Shown: positions 10,883-24,160 of the stretch, in pieces
How the letters are laid out: each line of letters begins with the position of its first letter
Position numbering within the stretch: the stretch's first letter is position 1
Source: Polytrichum commune
Taxonomy: Eukaryota > Streptophyta > Polytrichopsida > Polytrichales > Polytrichaceae
Direction: 5' to 3'
Length of the DNA stretch: 64,000 nt
Assembly (NCBI GenBank): GCA_950295325.1
Contig: OX485803.1
Span: 60,339,554-60,403,553, forward strand
Notes under the pieces: model-generated
Databases searched by the model: none
Seen by the model: only the letters and a program-made list of their open reading frames with translations
What the model was told of the DNA's origin: nothing
Translations under genes and position numbers: made by a program

Positions 10883-11526
10883 GGACACCCATATTTGAGT
10901 GGTATGTGGTTTGGTGTCGCTCCAATGACGGATATCAACAAGGACACGTGTTTCTTAGAGATAGGGCTACATATTCAAAATAAGATCATTATTGTATTGC
11001 TCAATAGTCAACATGATTTTTTTTTGGGGGGGGGGGATCTAGCTAACCATTCAATGAGTTTGGAAACCTTCACCTTTGGCAATGATTTAGATGTTCGTAT
11101 GAGCTTTGAAAAAACGACGAAATTGAGTATTGTCTTGCTTTGGATTTGCTGACCATCTCGTATTAATCGGGCGTTTCAAATCTTACTAGGAGTGGGCTAG
11201 TCAAGGAATGTAACCATTTAAGAGTTGTCTACGTCACGGTGGATGTGTGTTTTTCGAACACTTTTCTTTGCACTCACTTCTCATACAATGTGAAACATGT
11301 CACAGGTTCTGCAAGATGACTAAAGTATTTCCAAATCGTCATCAAAGTGAAGATTATCACGTTCATTAAGTGGTCATGTAGATCCCTTGTAATTTATGTT
11401 AATTATTGAACCTAGAATGGTTAGCATATGTAGAGCACGTAGTCCAATCTCTTCTAAACACACGTCCTTGCAGTGTCCATTCTTAGATCTGCACATGACC
11501 ACATACCACTCAAAGCTAGGTGTCCA
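10883..11526. mobile_element. Foldback element, GGACACC(C/T)ATATTTGAGTGG family
   Basis: The left arm starts GGACACCCATATTTGAGTGG and the right arm ends with its inverse (ACCACTCAAAGCTAGGTGTCC). Arms of about 230-280 bp match in order: a (CA)TATTTGAGTGG end, a CTCCAA(T/G)GAC or TCTTAGATCTGCA segment, a block around AGTCCAATCTCTT, then CATTAAGTGGTCATG and CATCAAAGTGAAGATT. The interior loop is short. A T-run and G-run (about 11020-11037) interrupt the left arm. At least ten related arms occur in the window, at 17085, 19590, 21290, 26095, 26935, 28160, 29640, 48715 and elsewhere. Confidence 0.65.
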
Positions 11527-12159
11527 ATTAAGTCCTTCATTCAATCAAGGCACATCTACCTTAATATTCTCCAAGAATCATGTTAGGTAGGTGTTACACA
11601 GTCAACTTGAATTTCTAGTCTTCTTGGGGAACCGGATTCTACTATGAATAGAAACCAGGTGGCATCTACATTTCCACTAGACTATGGTGCAAAAGCGGCC
11701 TACATGGAAGCTAAACCTTTGTGACTTTACTGTGCGAACTTCTGGGAAGCTTCTAACTCCACATACAAAATAGTGACCATTGCATCAAATTGGAAATTGT
11801 ATCATGAACAACAAGCAATTGCAAATCATGCACATTGTCATTTCAAGTTTCAAAATCGAAATTGAGATGAAAAAATTGTATGAGGTAAATTGAACGTAGG
11901 GTAATGTCTTGTAACCCCTACGTACTTGGTTAATCCATCACATACAATGATATCTTTGTTTTCTCTTTCCCATAGAATAATTTCAGTTAGATGCACTTTG
12001 ATTCTAGAATAAAATTTTGAAAGATGCAGATACATGAATTAATTTCAACTTGAATACGAAGTTGATGGAAGAAAGGGAGTGGGGTATAATAAGTTAAGAA
12101 TATGCAGTTGTCTTTAGCCATATACTATATACCGTATACCTACTACAGTCTAACAACTA
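11527..12159. other. Intergenic DNA with a small Tourist-like fragment
   Basis: Positions 11650-11720 (GGCATCTACATTTCCACTAG, then CGGCCTACATGGAAGCTAA) match the right half of the MITE at 44245-44364, so a truncated copy is present. Nothing else is recognised. Confidence 0.45.
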
Positions 12160-14440
12160 TTCCCGTACTTTTTGGGTGGGAGGACAAAGAAAATGAAAAG
12201 GATATTTGGTGTTCTAGCACCAATGTGAATATGAGCTCATTCTCCGTAAGTGATCATGATTGGTCATGATGTAGTATATGGTGTATTTCCTTCCTTTCAA
12301 AAGGTGGGCTCCTCTAGGGACTGTGTGCACATTGGGGAGTGTATTTTAGGGTGTGGGAGCAATGGGGTCTGTTTTTCTTGTCTAGTTTCCACTTGTTGAT
12401 TGAGTATTAGGTTTGTGAGGGATTGTGTAGTTTTTTGGTGTATGGAAATCATGAGATTTAAACATTTGATTTAGGGATGTAGTTGTTGTTTAGTTTTTGT
12501 ATGGAGTGTTTGTGTATCTCTAACTCCGGCTGTGATAGTGATTACGGGGTTTACTTTCCAGCCTTGATGTTTAAGGACATCTAATGGGTCATATACTATG
12601 TTTTTTTTCTTTCTTTATTGTGTTTTATGGATACCTATCATGGCAAGTGACTTTAATGAATTCGATTGTGTTGGCGGGCAATGGCATAGATATCCAATGC
12701 TTGGTCTTAAGCGTGCTAGACATTGACATTGTGTTTGGTGGGATGTGCAATGGAGTAGCCATGGGGGTATCGTTGAATCTGGTGGTTTATCATTGTTGTC
12801 TTCTCTTGAATAAATTGTCAAGGATGTTAGAAAACCACGAGGAAATAAAAGTGGATCACGTCTAAGTGAGATCATTGCATCTTTGTAGAACACAACCTTT
12901 AACTTTTTGAAAAGCACTGCCATGTTGAAAACAAACGGGATGATAGAAAAAAAAATTGTACCTTGCATTTGTGAGTGCAAAAATTTGGTGAATTTGTTGG
13001 CTTGAATTGTCTGTGTGATGAGGTGGACCGCTTTGTTGTGTCTGGATATTTTAAGCCCTTTGATGTGTTAATTAGCACACATGGATAGAAGGTGTGGCCA
13101 TGTCTTTTTGTCATTACATGAGCAGTGTATGTAATTGGGGTTCAACATAACATTACTTTAGTTGATGAGTTGTGTTCATGGGGCCCCGCAATAGATTCGA
13201 GAATAAAGCCTCCAAGATGCCCAATGCTTCATATTGAATAAGAAGCCAGGGCAATTAAACACATCTTATCTACTAAGTAATGTTGGAATTGGGTGAATGG
13301 CCAAAATATGTTATTTGTGTGGTCCTACATGTATTTGAATCTAAGTGTTCAGGTGATTTGTACATTGGATATTTCCAGAGCTTTTCAAAAGAAGTTGGAT
13401 AGTTTTGGGTTGCTTTATTCCTCATAAAGCCATTTTTCTACATATGTGTATTTTCTTTTGATGTGCCTATTTTGATTTCTTGTGTTCTTTATTGATGAAT
13501 GTGTGTACGTTGTGGATTGAACTGTCTTGCATGCCAAATGGTACATTTTGTAGTCAATAGGGGAGGGGTGGGGTGGGGTAGGCCCTTTCTTGTATTTGAG
13601 TGCTCCGTTGTAAGCTAATGTATCAGTGATTTTCTTGTTGGTTATACATGTGTGTGCTCGCACTTTTTGTATGTTCTTTTTCTTTTTCTTTTAATTTAGT
13701 AGATTTGGTGTATTATGGTTGCTACAAGTAGTTTGTTTGAGTGGTGATCTTTCTTCAATTTTGTTGTTGTTGTTGCCGAAACTCACATATGGCCCTCTAT
13801 GTATTGGTTAGGGGGATGCACCATGAGCCATCCACATACATGCAATGTTGAGGAATGTACTTTAGCAAGTGGGCAATGTTGTATTTGGTGGGAGTGTTGT
13901 TGTTGAACGATCAAAGTTTGGTGTGTCTCCTTTGGGGCAACTTTCCAAGTATTCAAGTATTTTACATTATGTTCTATCGGGGTTGTTTGTGTTTGCATTG
14001 CATATTTATTTTATCATTTCTTTTACCTCAAATGTGATTTGAGGATGTCTAGGTAGGTGTTGTTGGTTATGTATGCATAAAATGGGGGTGAGGTGTGGTT
14101 TAGTGTAGTGGTAGTATTCAAGCCAATGTTGAGTAGAGTATAGCATTGAGTGTGGCAGTCTTTGTGTTTGTGTAGGGGTGTTCGTTGGGGGGTCCATAGT
14201 ATATAAGGTTATGAGGATGGGTCTCTGTGGTGGAGTCTTCTTTGCAACCCTTCTAGCCCAATGGCTTGCAACTAAAAATTTGTTATGTCCGTTGGGTAGA
14301 CTAGTTCAATTTCGGACCATTTGGAGGACTTGACGTGTCCCACAGAACCAAATAGCATATCTTGGGTGTGTGGTGAGTTGTAGTATTTAATTTGCATTGG
14401 GTGTGTTAGGGGGGATGATCAATAGGAATGGGTGATTTTG
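12160..14440. other. Strand-skewed GT-rich tract without a recognised gene
   Basis: For about 2.3 kb the plus strand is visibly enriched in G and T and poor in C (for example TGTGTTTGTGTAGGGGTGTT near 14160 and GGTGTGTCTCCTTTGGGG near 13920). Open frames on the minus strand are His/Thr/Pro/Gln-rich, which simply mirrors this composition. I see no domain, no long terminal repeat and no start/stop pair worth calling. The edges are approximate. Confidence 0.45.
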
Positions 14441-17084
14441 AAGGGGTCAATGCATGTTTGTACAAGTGGTGTTTTTGTGTGATCTATAAAGTATTGCGAG
14501 TCACATGAACACCGATAACTAGAAAATATTGTCATATTATTGTAAATAGCATGAGTCACACTATATCCAAAAACAATGGTGTGATTTAATATGACTTGGT
14601 ATTGGAGTTTGGTTCTTCTCATTTTTCTTCACTATTTGTACCAAAGTTGAATCAGTATATAGGTGACTACATGGTCTCAAAAATGGACATCAACAATGAT
14701 ATCAAAGACCATACCCGCAGATATCCAATCGAATATCGATTCCGGTAAAAGAATATATTTTTGTATACCAGAATGATACCAGGATAATTTTACGTGGGTA
14801 TGAAGATTCTTCCATGATGTAATGACCCAAATGGTATTTGAAAACAAAAATACCACCAAATATCCATACCCTACTAATAACAAACAAAAAATGTGAAATC
14901 CTCATTATGGATACCCGAATGAAAGAAATAAAAAATAAAAATACGAGACCGACACGGAGGTTGTACCATTGTTCCAGGCATCGGTGAGCTTCAACCTTTG
15001 TTGTGATAGGGGCCAAGAAGTACACTCAAATCTACAGAAAATCAAAATAAAATAGAATAAAAATAGATAAAATGTGGTGAATATTTACTGAAATTGTTTA
15101 AAATAATAGATACGTAATTGAATTCCCCATCCACCCATATATTCAAAGAAGAGAAAAACCGACTACCACATCAAGGCGTTTAGAAACACAACAACAAACA
15201 ACGTCCACATTCATATATATATGATGATTTTGTGGCATGATCCGATTCCCATGGATCGTGGAAGCGGAACATGGTCGCGATGTGCCACTCCACCAATCGA
15301 CAAGGATTGGACTTCGGAATCGGTATTCTAAACGTAGATGCCAATGTCGGACGCGTGTATATAGGTGAATGCATGGTATCAATACACAACATCAACATTG
15401 GTATATATTATAAAAGAATTTACCCGACTAGTATCAAAATTGTGATGAGTCCAACTAAATAATCACCAATATCAATATTTCATCTACATTTGGTCGGTAT
15501 CACATAATGAAAGAATCTTCATATATTTGTGTTACTATGTGTGGGTCTGAATGCCATTCTGAACCATATCAATAATAGGGTGATTTTACCTAGGTGTGAA
15601 GGTTCAAGAATGGTATAAAGATCTGAATGATATCCAATACACATATCCTATTGGTATTACAGACAAAAATATCTAACTACACACACCCTAAACAAGGATA
15701 TATGATGCTAATGATTTTTATTTTTTATGTTAAAAAAACTTTGAATTCATACCATTATAACTATATAAAAAGTTTAAAGATCATCTCTACCCTGTATAAT
15801 ATAGATTTTCAATGGAATTAGAGTATTTTGGATCGATCTGTTTTAATATTTCATTTTGTGAAGATCAACGATAATATTCTGAATTATAATGATGTTGAAA
15901 GTAGGGTAAGATTTATGCATCACGTCTTTGTTTTGTATCTATGGTTGAAGACCCCTAAATTAGCATCAAATACTCAAATTAATTTAATGAAGTTAAAGTG
16001 GAGATAAACACATAACCCCTATATGGTGTGGGATATTTATTGGGACCCCCTAACATGGTAAACCACAAATCCTAGTCCCAAATGATATGTATGGTACCAA
16101 TCTCTTTATAATTTATTGAATGTTACTATATTATATCATGAGCACCAACCCACAATGAGGAAATTGCCAATGGTAATTATCATGCGCATTGCCTTTCCAC
16201 TCTCATCATGGCGAATTTTCAATGCCAAGTCTTTGAAACGGCAATCAAAGGAGTAATGCCCAATTGTTGAAATGACACTTGATTGCCCAAATTTTCATCT
16301 TACAATACTATATAGGATTTTGTCTCCTTGTCCTTGGTCCCCATAACTTAAGTCCATCTACAAAAGAAATGCATTTCAATTTTAACCCCCACCGAACACA
16401 CACACACACACAATGGTTGACGACACCTCACATGGTGATGATTGAACTCTCAAGTTTTTAATCCTTTACTTCTAAGAGCGGTTGCGTATTGTGGTTTCAT
16501 AAGGTCATCTACAAATTCAACTTTCTAAACCTCAAATTTTATTGTACCTAAAAGAAAAGGTGTTGCTACTGACTTCAAGATCGCATCCATACATTAGAAA
16601 TGTTTAGTAATTAGCATGATTTTTTCATAATTGATTTTAGAATCATTAAACTTCAAGGAATTTTGATATATATACGTAACAAAATTATAAGTGCAAACTA
16701 TCAAGATTATATTAAGAATAAATACGCACTCCGCGGGAAGAAAAAGAGTACATAGAAAATTGACAATTTCCAATTAAAAAATAACTAAAAGTTACTATAC
16801 ACAGTATCATATCAACAAAGGAAAAAGTATCTAAACTTTGAAAATATCTTGTGAACAACCATCTTTTCATATTTGAATGGGATAATCGCCATAATCGACA
16901 AGAACATCTCACGAGGAACACCATGATACCTATTGTGACACTCCCAACACCTTCCTTTTGGATGAACTTGCCTTGACGGGTCTTTCATAAGCCCATCACG
17001 GGCCTCTCAGGAAGTTAAACAACTCAGTACTACGAAGCAATCTAACAACACAAGGTAGACGAGCCTGATTCAATTACTTGTCTT
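14441..17084. other. AT-rich repeat-derived DNA
   Basis: Two diverged direct copies of a roughly 200-bp segment are visible near 14690-14890 and 15560-15680 (shared GGGTATGAAGATTCTTC / AGGTGTGAAGGTTCAAG and following ATACCACCAAATATCCATA / CCAATACACATATCCTATT). A small (CA)n run lies at about 16398. No gene is supported. Confidence 0.4.
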
Positions 17085-17420
17085 GATTGCACACCCATAT
17101 TTGAGTGGTACATGGTTCGGTGCGGCTCCAAGAACAGACACCAAAAAGACGCATGTTTAAACGAAACTAGACTATGTGCTCAAGATGTGATAACCATTCT
17201 AAACTCAACAATCAGCCAAAACATGGCGGGAGGGTCTCCTATCATCTATAAAACCATTTAATGAGCACACAAATCTTTGACTTCACAAAAAATAAAAGGA
17301 CGAGACATTCATATGAGCTCCGATTGGGATTTGCAAGCCATTTCGTACTAATCACGGGTCGGGTCGGGTTGGAAAAAAACAACCATTTCATGATTTCTTT
17401 TCATAGAATTGAATGTACGA
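17085..17420 (-). repeat. Single arm of the GGACACC-ATATTTGAGTGG foldback family
   Basis: Starts CACACCCATATTTGAGTGGT and continues with CGGCTCCAAGAACAGACACC, ACGCATGTTTAAACGAAACT and ATATGAGCTCCGATTGGGA in the same order as the left arm at 10883. No matching second arm is obvious nearby. Confidence 0.6.
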
Positions 17421-18608
17421 TTCTCGGTTGAAACGAAGCTACATACTCCTCCTCTTCTTTGAGACGTACCAAAATCCCACAAGATTCAAAAAGGTCGAGC
17501 CTCACGGGTGGTGACAATTCGGATACAATCATTGACAAGCTCACACGATCGTTTTGGCCAGAGAATCATTTGTGGAGACATAGGCAAGGCAAGGCAAGGC
17601 GAGCACCCAATTCCACTTAAAGTGAAGTTACGAATCAAGTGGCCGATCAATCACTTGCTTCGCCCAAAATTCAACTCCTCTAGAGTCATCCATTGATAAC
17701 GTAATGCTTTGCTAAAATGCTGGCATGTAATAATCAACCCACAATACGTGCACGTGTAACCTGCACTAGCTTTGGAGAAGATCAACAATTGAAGTAATCG
17801 GACTCAAGTGAGATGAGCGTCGGTATATATATATATAGATATAGATAGATGGATGAATTTTTAAGGTAGATGAGCTTGACATGTAGTGGGTGCTATTACG
17901 TCACCAATGGCATATACAACAACACCACCACGAGGATATGAGTCATGGGCAAGTGACTTGCGTCATTGGAAATTTGTTCAATGTCACCAGAAAACCTACA
18001 AATCTATCATAACGGTAGGTTTGCATTCTTCTTTACCGACGTAGGACAGTTGTCTAGGACTTGTATGTTGGTAGTGAGATCTATAATTGTGGGCCATGTT
18101 TGTGGGGTTCCTTCAGTTGGAGCTTTGGTTCATTAGCACTAGTCTAGTAGTAGTGCTCTCTCATGCCAAATGGTTTAAGAAAAGGGATAAAGGACAAGGG
18201 AAGTCCGTGTCACGACAAAATCGAGGTATTCTCCGATCACATGGTTCAAATGCACACTTGTCGTTGCACTACACTGGTTATGGTGAATAATGTGGACAGA
18301 TGTATAGTGGGATATATATACCCTAGGTGAGCTTATAATGAAGCTCAAAACATGTACCACCACACATGGAAATAGTGCGGCACCCTAGATGAACCTTCTC
18401 GCATGGGGCAGAGGGTCACTCAGTGTACCTTGTACAATATCACAAGTGTACAAAAGGATAGTTATTGAGAATTTGGCTAACAAAGTGTACATAATGGATG
18501 GGTATTTGTCTGTGTAGGGTCATATGAATTGTGAACTAGAGAAACATGTACCTTGAAGCCCCCCCTAAGGTTTTTGACAATTTCATTACATATGGATATA
18601 CTTTAGAG
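17421..18608. other. Intergenic DNA without recognised genes
   Basis: Contains a GCAAG tandem (GGCAAGGCAAGGCAAGGC near 17583) and a TA/GATA run near 17824-17850. No coding or RNA feature is supported. Confidence 0.4.
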
Positions 18609-19217
18609 GATGCAAGCATGGTGAAGTGGACCCAAAAATGCTCCGGTATCCTTAAAAACCGTAGTTGTTTGGTCAAACGCCTAAAAGTAGTAGCAAAATG
18701 TTGTTTAAATTGAATTTTTTTCATGATAACCTCTATTGTTGTGTTAAGTACCCAATTGTGGAATACCATGATGAGATCTTCAAAAGTCATCAATAAAAGT
18801 ATTGCTCAAAAGCAAATGACTAGATTCGGTTTTGGACATAAATTTCATGACCTTAACTAGTTCAAACTTTATTTTTTTCTTCATATTCCTTGAATTCAAT
18901 ATACACGTGAGGTCATCATCAAAGTATTTTTGGTAGAATTCCATCAATTCAATGTAATGTCATAATATGTTACAAAAATTTGATGGTTACTTGTTCAATA
19001 TCACCACTTACACACGACTTGCACCGTCTTTTAGAATATGCAAAAAAAATTGAGATTGTTTTGTCAACATAATTGCTTGGCTTTGTCGATCAATGTGTTC
19101 TTAAAATGCTTATTATCTTTTTATTCACAAACTCCAAAGTTAGTATATTATTTTGAATCACCTTCACTTAAACGTGTGCAAGGATCAAGAGTTGTCCACT
19201 TTACTGTGCTTGCACCC
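18609..19217 (+). mobile_element. MITE with GGGTGCAAGCATGGTAAAG ends (copy A)
   Basis: Left end GATGCAAGCATGGTGAAGTG, right end CACTTTACTGTGCTTGCACCC: inverted ends of about 20 bp. The 610-bp body aligns with copies at 38534-39143 (inverted) and 56195-56819. Shared landmarks: GGTCAAACGCCTAAAAGTAG, TCATGATAACCTCTATTGTT, TTTCATGACCTTAA, TTGAATTCA, CACTTGTTCAATATCACC. The word TATACTT occurs just left of the left end and directly at the right end, possibly a target duplication. Ends beginning CAGGG or GGG are compatible with hAT, but this is inferred. Confidence 0.75.
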
Positions 19218-19589
19218 TATACTTCCCAAAAGCGTCTATGTGTTCAAACATGAAAAAATTACTTAACAACCCCGTGTCATACTTCAATGGCTTTGTCGTG
19301 AAAATCGATTTACAAGCATATATACAAAAAATGGTTTTATTTTTTCAATTGCCTACTATGGATACATAATCAAGAGCAGTATTCTACACATTCAAAATTG
19401 CTATTCACATTGGGAATTGTATTTTGGGCTCCAGTCCTCGTTTTTGAAATGATGTATTTTTTCAGAGGATTTTTTTTTTTTATAAGATTATTGTTTGGTT
19501 TTTAAAAAACAACATCTCACATTGGGACCCTAGGCTGTTGCATTTGAATTCCTTAGTTTAAAGAGCCCCATAAATATTCAAACTCTATT

Positions 19590-19860
19590 GTGCACACTAA
19601 GATGTGCCTAAACCCAACATGACAATATTGTGGAAAGTATATTGAAGCGGTGTGTGGTGAGAGGTGGATCTAATAACAAACACCCAAATACATGTTTTCA
19701 AAAGAATTTGGACTGTGTGTTTAAAATATGCTAATATTTGTAGGCTCCATGATAAATATGCTTCAAAGGACCTAACATATACAACCACTTAATGAGCACG
19801 AGAATCATCACTATGATAATAAACAAGATATTCAATATAAATATTCATGTGTTTCATATC
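19590..19860 (-). repeat. Foldback-family arm fragment
   Basis: Contains ACATGTTTTCAAAAGAATTTGGACT, ACAACCACTTAATGAGCACG and AATATTCATGTGTTTCATATC-like text in the order of the family arms, but diverged. Confidence 0.45.
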
Positions 19861-20399
19861 ATGGGAGCAGTGCCAGGTCTCGGGGGTGGACTCTTCATAC
19901 CATGTACGACGTAACATGAGTGCAGAAGGGGTATTATTTGAGGTGTTTGCGTGCATAGTATACATAAGGGAGAGGTATTGTTTTCGTCTAGTGTTTACAC
20001 TTTAAAAGGCTTTTAAGGATTTGGAAGTGAAGGCAGTTGTACAAAAGGGGCCCCTAAGGTTTTAGAGATAAAATTGACAATAGATCAGTTAGTTTCATCC
20101 GAATGACATGTGTTTTTAAGGTCAGAATACTATGACTTACATCCTATGGAATAAAAAAGGTACAATATCTTTCTCATTGAAAAGCGGTAGTGGATTGCAT
20201 AAGTAATAAAGGGAATATTCACTTCATTGTTTATATTTTGTGTGTGCAGTGGAGGCAATTTCATAGTATATCGAAAAACTTCGTATAAATACATAAGTTC
20301 ATTTTCTAACCTGTTAGAAATATGTATACAATTCATTTTCTCTATAAATTCCTCGTGTATAGGGAGTTTTATTTCATAGCCGCCCATGCACGTCATTTA

Positions 20400-20900
20400 A
20401 AATTCCCATGAAAAGTCCACCCCCGGTGCCTTGCGGAGAGAGAAAAATAACACACGTATACCTAAGTTACGAGGGGAGCATGAAGTCCGTACAAAAGTAG
20501 TAGTAGAAGGCCGGAGAAGTGGTAGTAGTAGTAGTAGTGAATGGATGAATGATGGTGGACAAGGCTGCTCCTCAAATGTAAACCGTGGCCATCATGTGCC
20601 AACAAAATTGCAACAACCCAACTTATACATTCCTTGCAATGATGGTTACGTGGTACTTCTACTTCAACTCCATCCAATGACTTGGATCAATAAGTTAGAG
20701 AGTGCCAATTTGGGCATGTCTCCAACTACCCATAGTCACCACCGAATCCGACTTCAAAATCGTGCATAGTTAGGTTGCGGTTTACCTACCTTGGTTGAAT
20801 GGGGGCTCGTGGCCAACAAGATTTCTCGTAGCATAGATGTGACTTCAAGGTATGCGCGTTCTTCGGTTAGGTATTCTTGTTCTCCATCTTCGATCGATCA
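20400..20900. other. Trinucleotide-rich patch
   Basis: AGT repeats (AGTAGTAGTAGTAGT near 20523) lie within an open frame of 112 codons on the plus strand (20431-20769). The frame has no recognisable motif and no splice or promoter context, so it is not called as a gene. Confidence 0.4.
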
Positions 20901-20904
20901 AATT

Positions 20905-21560
20905 TGTGTTGGTCCACATTTGTGTTGCATTAGGAAATCTACGATGAAACATCAACAAAAACTGGACTGAAAATCGGACTTTCCAAGATTCAGTTAGGGT
21001 TATTCAAAGTGCATGTTTGTCGATTTCTTAGCTAAATATGTAGGTCTTTCCCGTTGTGCTCACTATTCAGTGTGGAGAAGTTGATAGGACTTGAAGACGT
21101 AGTCTAGTCTTTTTTAAATATGTGTCTTATGGTGTTTGTTCTTTGACTTTCACCTAGCCACCCACCAATCAAGTATAGGGGTCCAGCAAGAGACTGTAAT
21201 TGAACGGCACCCGCATGCTTTAGATGGATAACTTTTCTCTCTTCACCCACTTTCCTTATAAGGTATGAAACACGCAAATAGTGTGACATGATTCGCAATT
21301 CCAAATCATGCCCATGACCATTTGCCTCATAATTTTTGAAGCTTACATGAATATCTTATTCATTGTCAGAGTGAAGAATTTTGTGTTCTTTAAGGGGTCA
21401 TGTAGATCTACCCAAGTAGATCAAGTTAAATAATGCGTCCGTAATGCTTAGCATATTTTTGGGCACATAGTCTAATCTCTTTTAAACACATGTCTTTTGG
21501 GAGCCAAATCTCAAATCTACATTTAACCACATACCACTCACATATAAGTGTCCAGTTTGT
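20905..21560 (+). repeat. Two adjacent foldback-family arms, two subfamilies
   Basis: Positions 20905-21190 match the segments at 23890-24150 and 43755-44050 (shared TTGAAA(A/G)TYGGAC, TGATTC or GATTTCTT, GTAGGTC, then a CCAATCAA-TATAGG-GTCC end). Positions 21290-21560 match the 11290-11526 arm (ATGAATATCTTATTCATTGT, TCATGTAGATCTACCC, ACCACATACCACTCACATAT, GTGTCC). Thus two related arm types sit head-to-tail. Confidence 0.6.
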
Positions 21561-23230
21561 TGGTTACCTTAGTGATTGGTGCTAAGGACATGTGGAGAGA
21601 TCCGCAACCATCCATTGGTTGCTACTAGCTAAGTTAGCCCAATTCTTGAAACTATGGAATTACCATTGACCTCTTTGAACTTCAAGCCTAGCGCTAGAAC
21701 ACACATTTAAGTAAATTCAGACATATATTCCAAAATGTGGACTTTTTGGTTGTTTCAATTATATGGACAAAGGCGTTGATACACTTCTAATATACCTAAA
21801 ATTTGTGAAAGATTTGTGAATCCTTAGTGATTACTTGAATGTTATGCTATAAAAGTATGGTGGAAAACATAAAATAAGTATTTATGATGCTAGATCTATA
21901 TAAATATATGTTGAATAGTTAGAATACAATCAAACCAACTACTTTATCAATGTCATAATCAACTATGCATATCTATTCTATTGGAGGATCTTATCATTTA
22001 GTCTCAATAAATTTTCCAATTTAGTTTAATCCATCAACTCTCTATCAACTCTTTTCCTAACCTCAAAGTGTCTATCCATTCTTAATATAATCTTGAAATT
22101 TTGGACTATAGTTCTATTACATATATTTATCACAATTTCTTGAAGTTTAATTATTTTAAATTGATTTTTTTTTTGAAAATTACTAATTATTGCTACCATA
22201 TTGATGTGAACTTAATATCATTATTAACACTTTTCTCTTAGGCACAATAAAATTTGAGTTCTAGACTCAGGGGGGTCACTGGCAAAATTTGTAGAAACAA
22301 CGTGCAATAAAAAATAAGGTCTAATATATTCACTGTAGATAAATCTTGCAAAAACATACGTATAATATAGGGGTTTTTAAAATAATGAAACATGTTTACA
22401 TGTAAAATACGCAATGACCAAACAAAGATGAGCACGTAATGACCAAACAAAGATGGACGTTGTGAACCTCATCGCCCTTCTCTACAGGTGCTTTGATTTA
22501 CTAATACCACAATGTGTATGTGTCTTAGAGTGCTAAAGCATGTTACAATCTACAAAAACAATCATAAGTTTTATAAAATGAGGATTCAGGTAAAAAGGTC
22601 CACTTTTCAGTTCGGTTCATTGAGAAGTCCATCCAAGGACTCCTAATAAGAGTCTTGCAAAGTAGATGAGCCTAAATTGGTTACTTCTAGCATTCCTTCA
22701 TATGAAGGGATCCTAGAACAAACAAAAAAATAAAATTCATGAGCACATTAGCAAATCCAAATGAAGAACATAATCGTTGAATTTACATATTCTTTTGTCG
22801 GAGCCAAGATGTACTTTCTTTTCTAACTTTAAAGTGTTACTTGTATCTTCTCTTGAAAGGTGTTCTTTGGAATATGTGCATTTCGGAATTGAATTTGTAC
22901 ATCTGCATTAGAAACCATTCTATACTAGTGTTGGAATAAGGCATGCATGCCTTAGTGAAGATAGGGTCGACACTTTGGTGTCAAAGTGATAATTTTTTGA
23001 GACAACACATGGATTTATAGAGAGGTTCCGATATAGTGACACAATTCACTTTGCTTAATTTTTTAATCACTTCATGTCGAACTTGCTCATAAATAAATAA
23101 CCAACGTCGGGCAATCTGACGAGAATTTGAGTGTGTTGGTCCCACCCACCCTCCTCAAGAATATTCTTGGTGCAGGGTGGGGTTTACTGCCTCCCTTGCG
23201 GTGGGTGGGCTTTTGGCTTCTTACCTACCT
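21561..23230. other. AT-rich intergenic DNA with a dispersed-repeat fragment
   Basis: 22268-22450 starts AGGGGGGTCACTGGCAAAAT and resembles 522-700. Within it a 24-25 bp unit (AATGACCAAACAAAGATG) is present twice in tandem at about 22411-22455. No gene is supported. Confidence 0.45.
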
Positions 23231-23232
23231 AC

Positions 23233-23529
23233 CTAGTTATTTTCCATCAAGTAGAGAGAATATTTCATAGCACGATCGAACCGCCAACCACTCCATTTAG
23301 AAATGGCTACCTCTCCACTATCACCCGGTAGTTTAGGGTCATCTCGGACATAAACTTGCTCATCACATGCAGCATTGATTCCTAACCAACGAGGCATATC
23401 GCTCATTTCAAAATGTGTTATACTTTTGTTTCTAAGGAACCTTTGTTGCAAAAGAAAACTTGTGAGGCAACCATAAAAAGGATCACATCCATAAGGTTTA
23501 CGATCAAACAAAGTATTTTTGTTCTTCAC
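23233..23529 (-). pseudogene. Unassigned coding-like ORF, possible gene fragment
   Basis: A 98-codon open stretch on the minus strand ends with TAG at 23233-23235. The first triplet is GTG, so this is not a proven start. The residues look protein-like and not low complexity, for example KPYGCDPFYGCLTSFLL, HFEMSDMPRWLGINAACDEQ and SKWSGWRFDRAMKYSLYLM near the C-terminus. I do not recognise the family. There is no obvious upstream exon; sequence just upstream (to 23719) is open in another frame. It could be a fragment of a host gene captured or duplicated among repeats. Confidence 0.3.
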
Positions 23530-23889
23530 GTATTATTATTATCATTATTAGAAATTCATCATAAACACAAGTCTCACTATTTTGATGAGACACTTGACGA
23601 GGTTGACTATAACCATAAATACCACAAACCTTGTATGGGAAGCTGCAAAACAACATATGTTCTTCAAGTGGCAAAATTGTCAAAAGAAAATTGTGAATTG
23701 TGAACACTTCATTTAGCATAAGAGATAGCCATTGTTGAATTTATGTGATCAAGCTCATGAAGGTGTTAGACAATGTCAATAGACATGTGTGAAGCTTAAA
23801 GGAGTATTATGGAGTTGGAAGCACCCCCACTAGGGATAAAAGGTATATGAATGTTATTCAATTCGTTCTTCATATTCTCTAATTTCTAC

Positions 23890-24160
23890 ACAACCAAACT
23901 TGTGTTGAATTAGCAAATATATGCCAAAGCATAGACAAAGATTGGATTGAAAGTTGGACCTCCTTTAATTTAGTCATGATTAATCAAAAGTGTGTGTTTG
24001 TTGATTCTTTGGATGAATACGTAGGTCCCTCCCCCCCCCCTTGTTAGTTTGAAAATTGAGTATGAAATGTTTAATAGACTTGAACACATAGTCCAATCTC
24101 TTTCAAACACAAGTCTTATTGGATTCCATTCTTCGATCTAACCACTACCAGAATACGAGT
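23890..24160 (+). repeat. Foldback-family arm, second subfamily
   Basis: Matches 20905-21190 and 43755-44050: GATTGGATTGAAAGTTGGACC, GTTGATTCTTTGGATGAATA, a C-run at about 24030, and CATAGTCCAATCTCTTTCAA. Confidence 0.6.

Noticed and set aside
12584-14200. His/Thr/Gln-rich minus-strand ORFs of 60-120 codons
   Set aside because: Their composition follows directly from the GT-rich plus strand; no start context, motif or splice pattern.
20431-20769. A 112-codon ORF with a poly-Ser stretch
   Set aside because: The Ser run is an AGT microsatellite and the rest has no motif or gene context.
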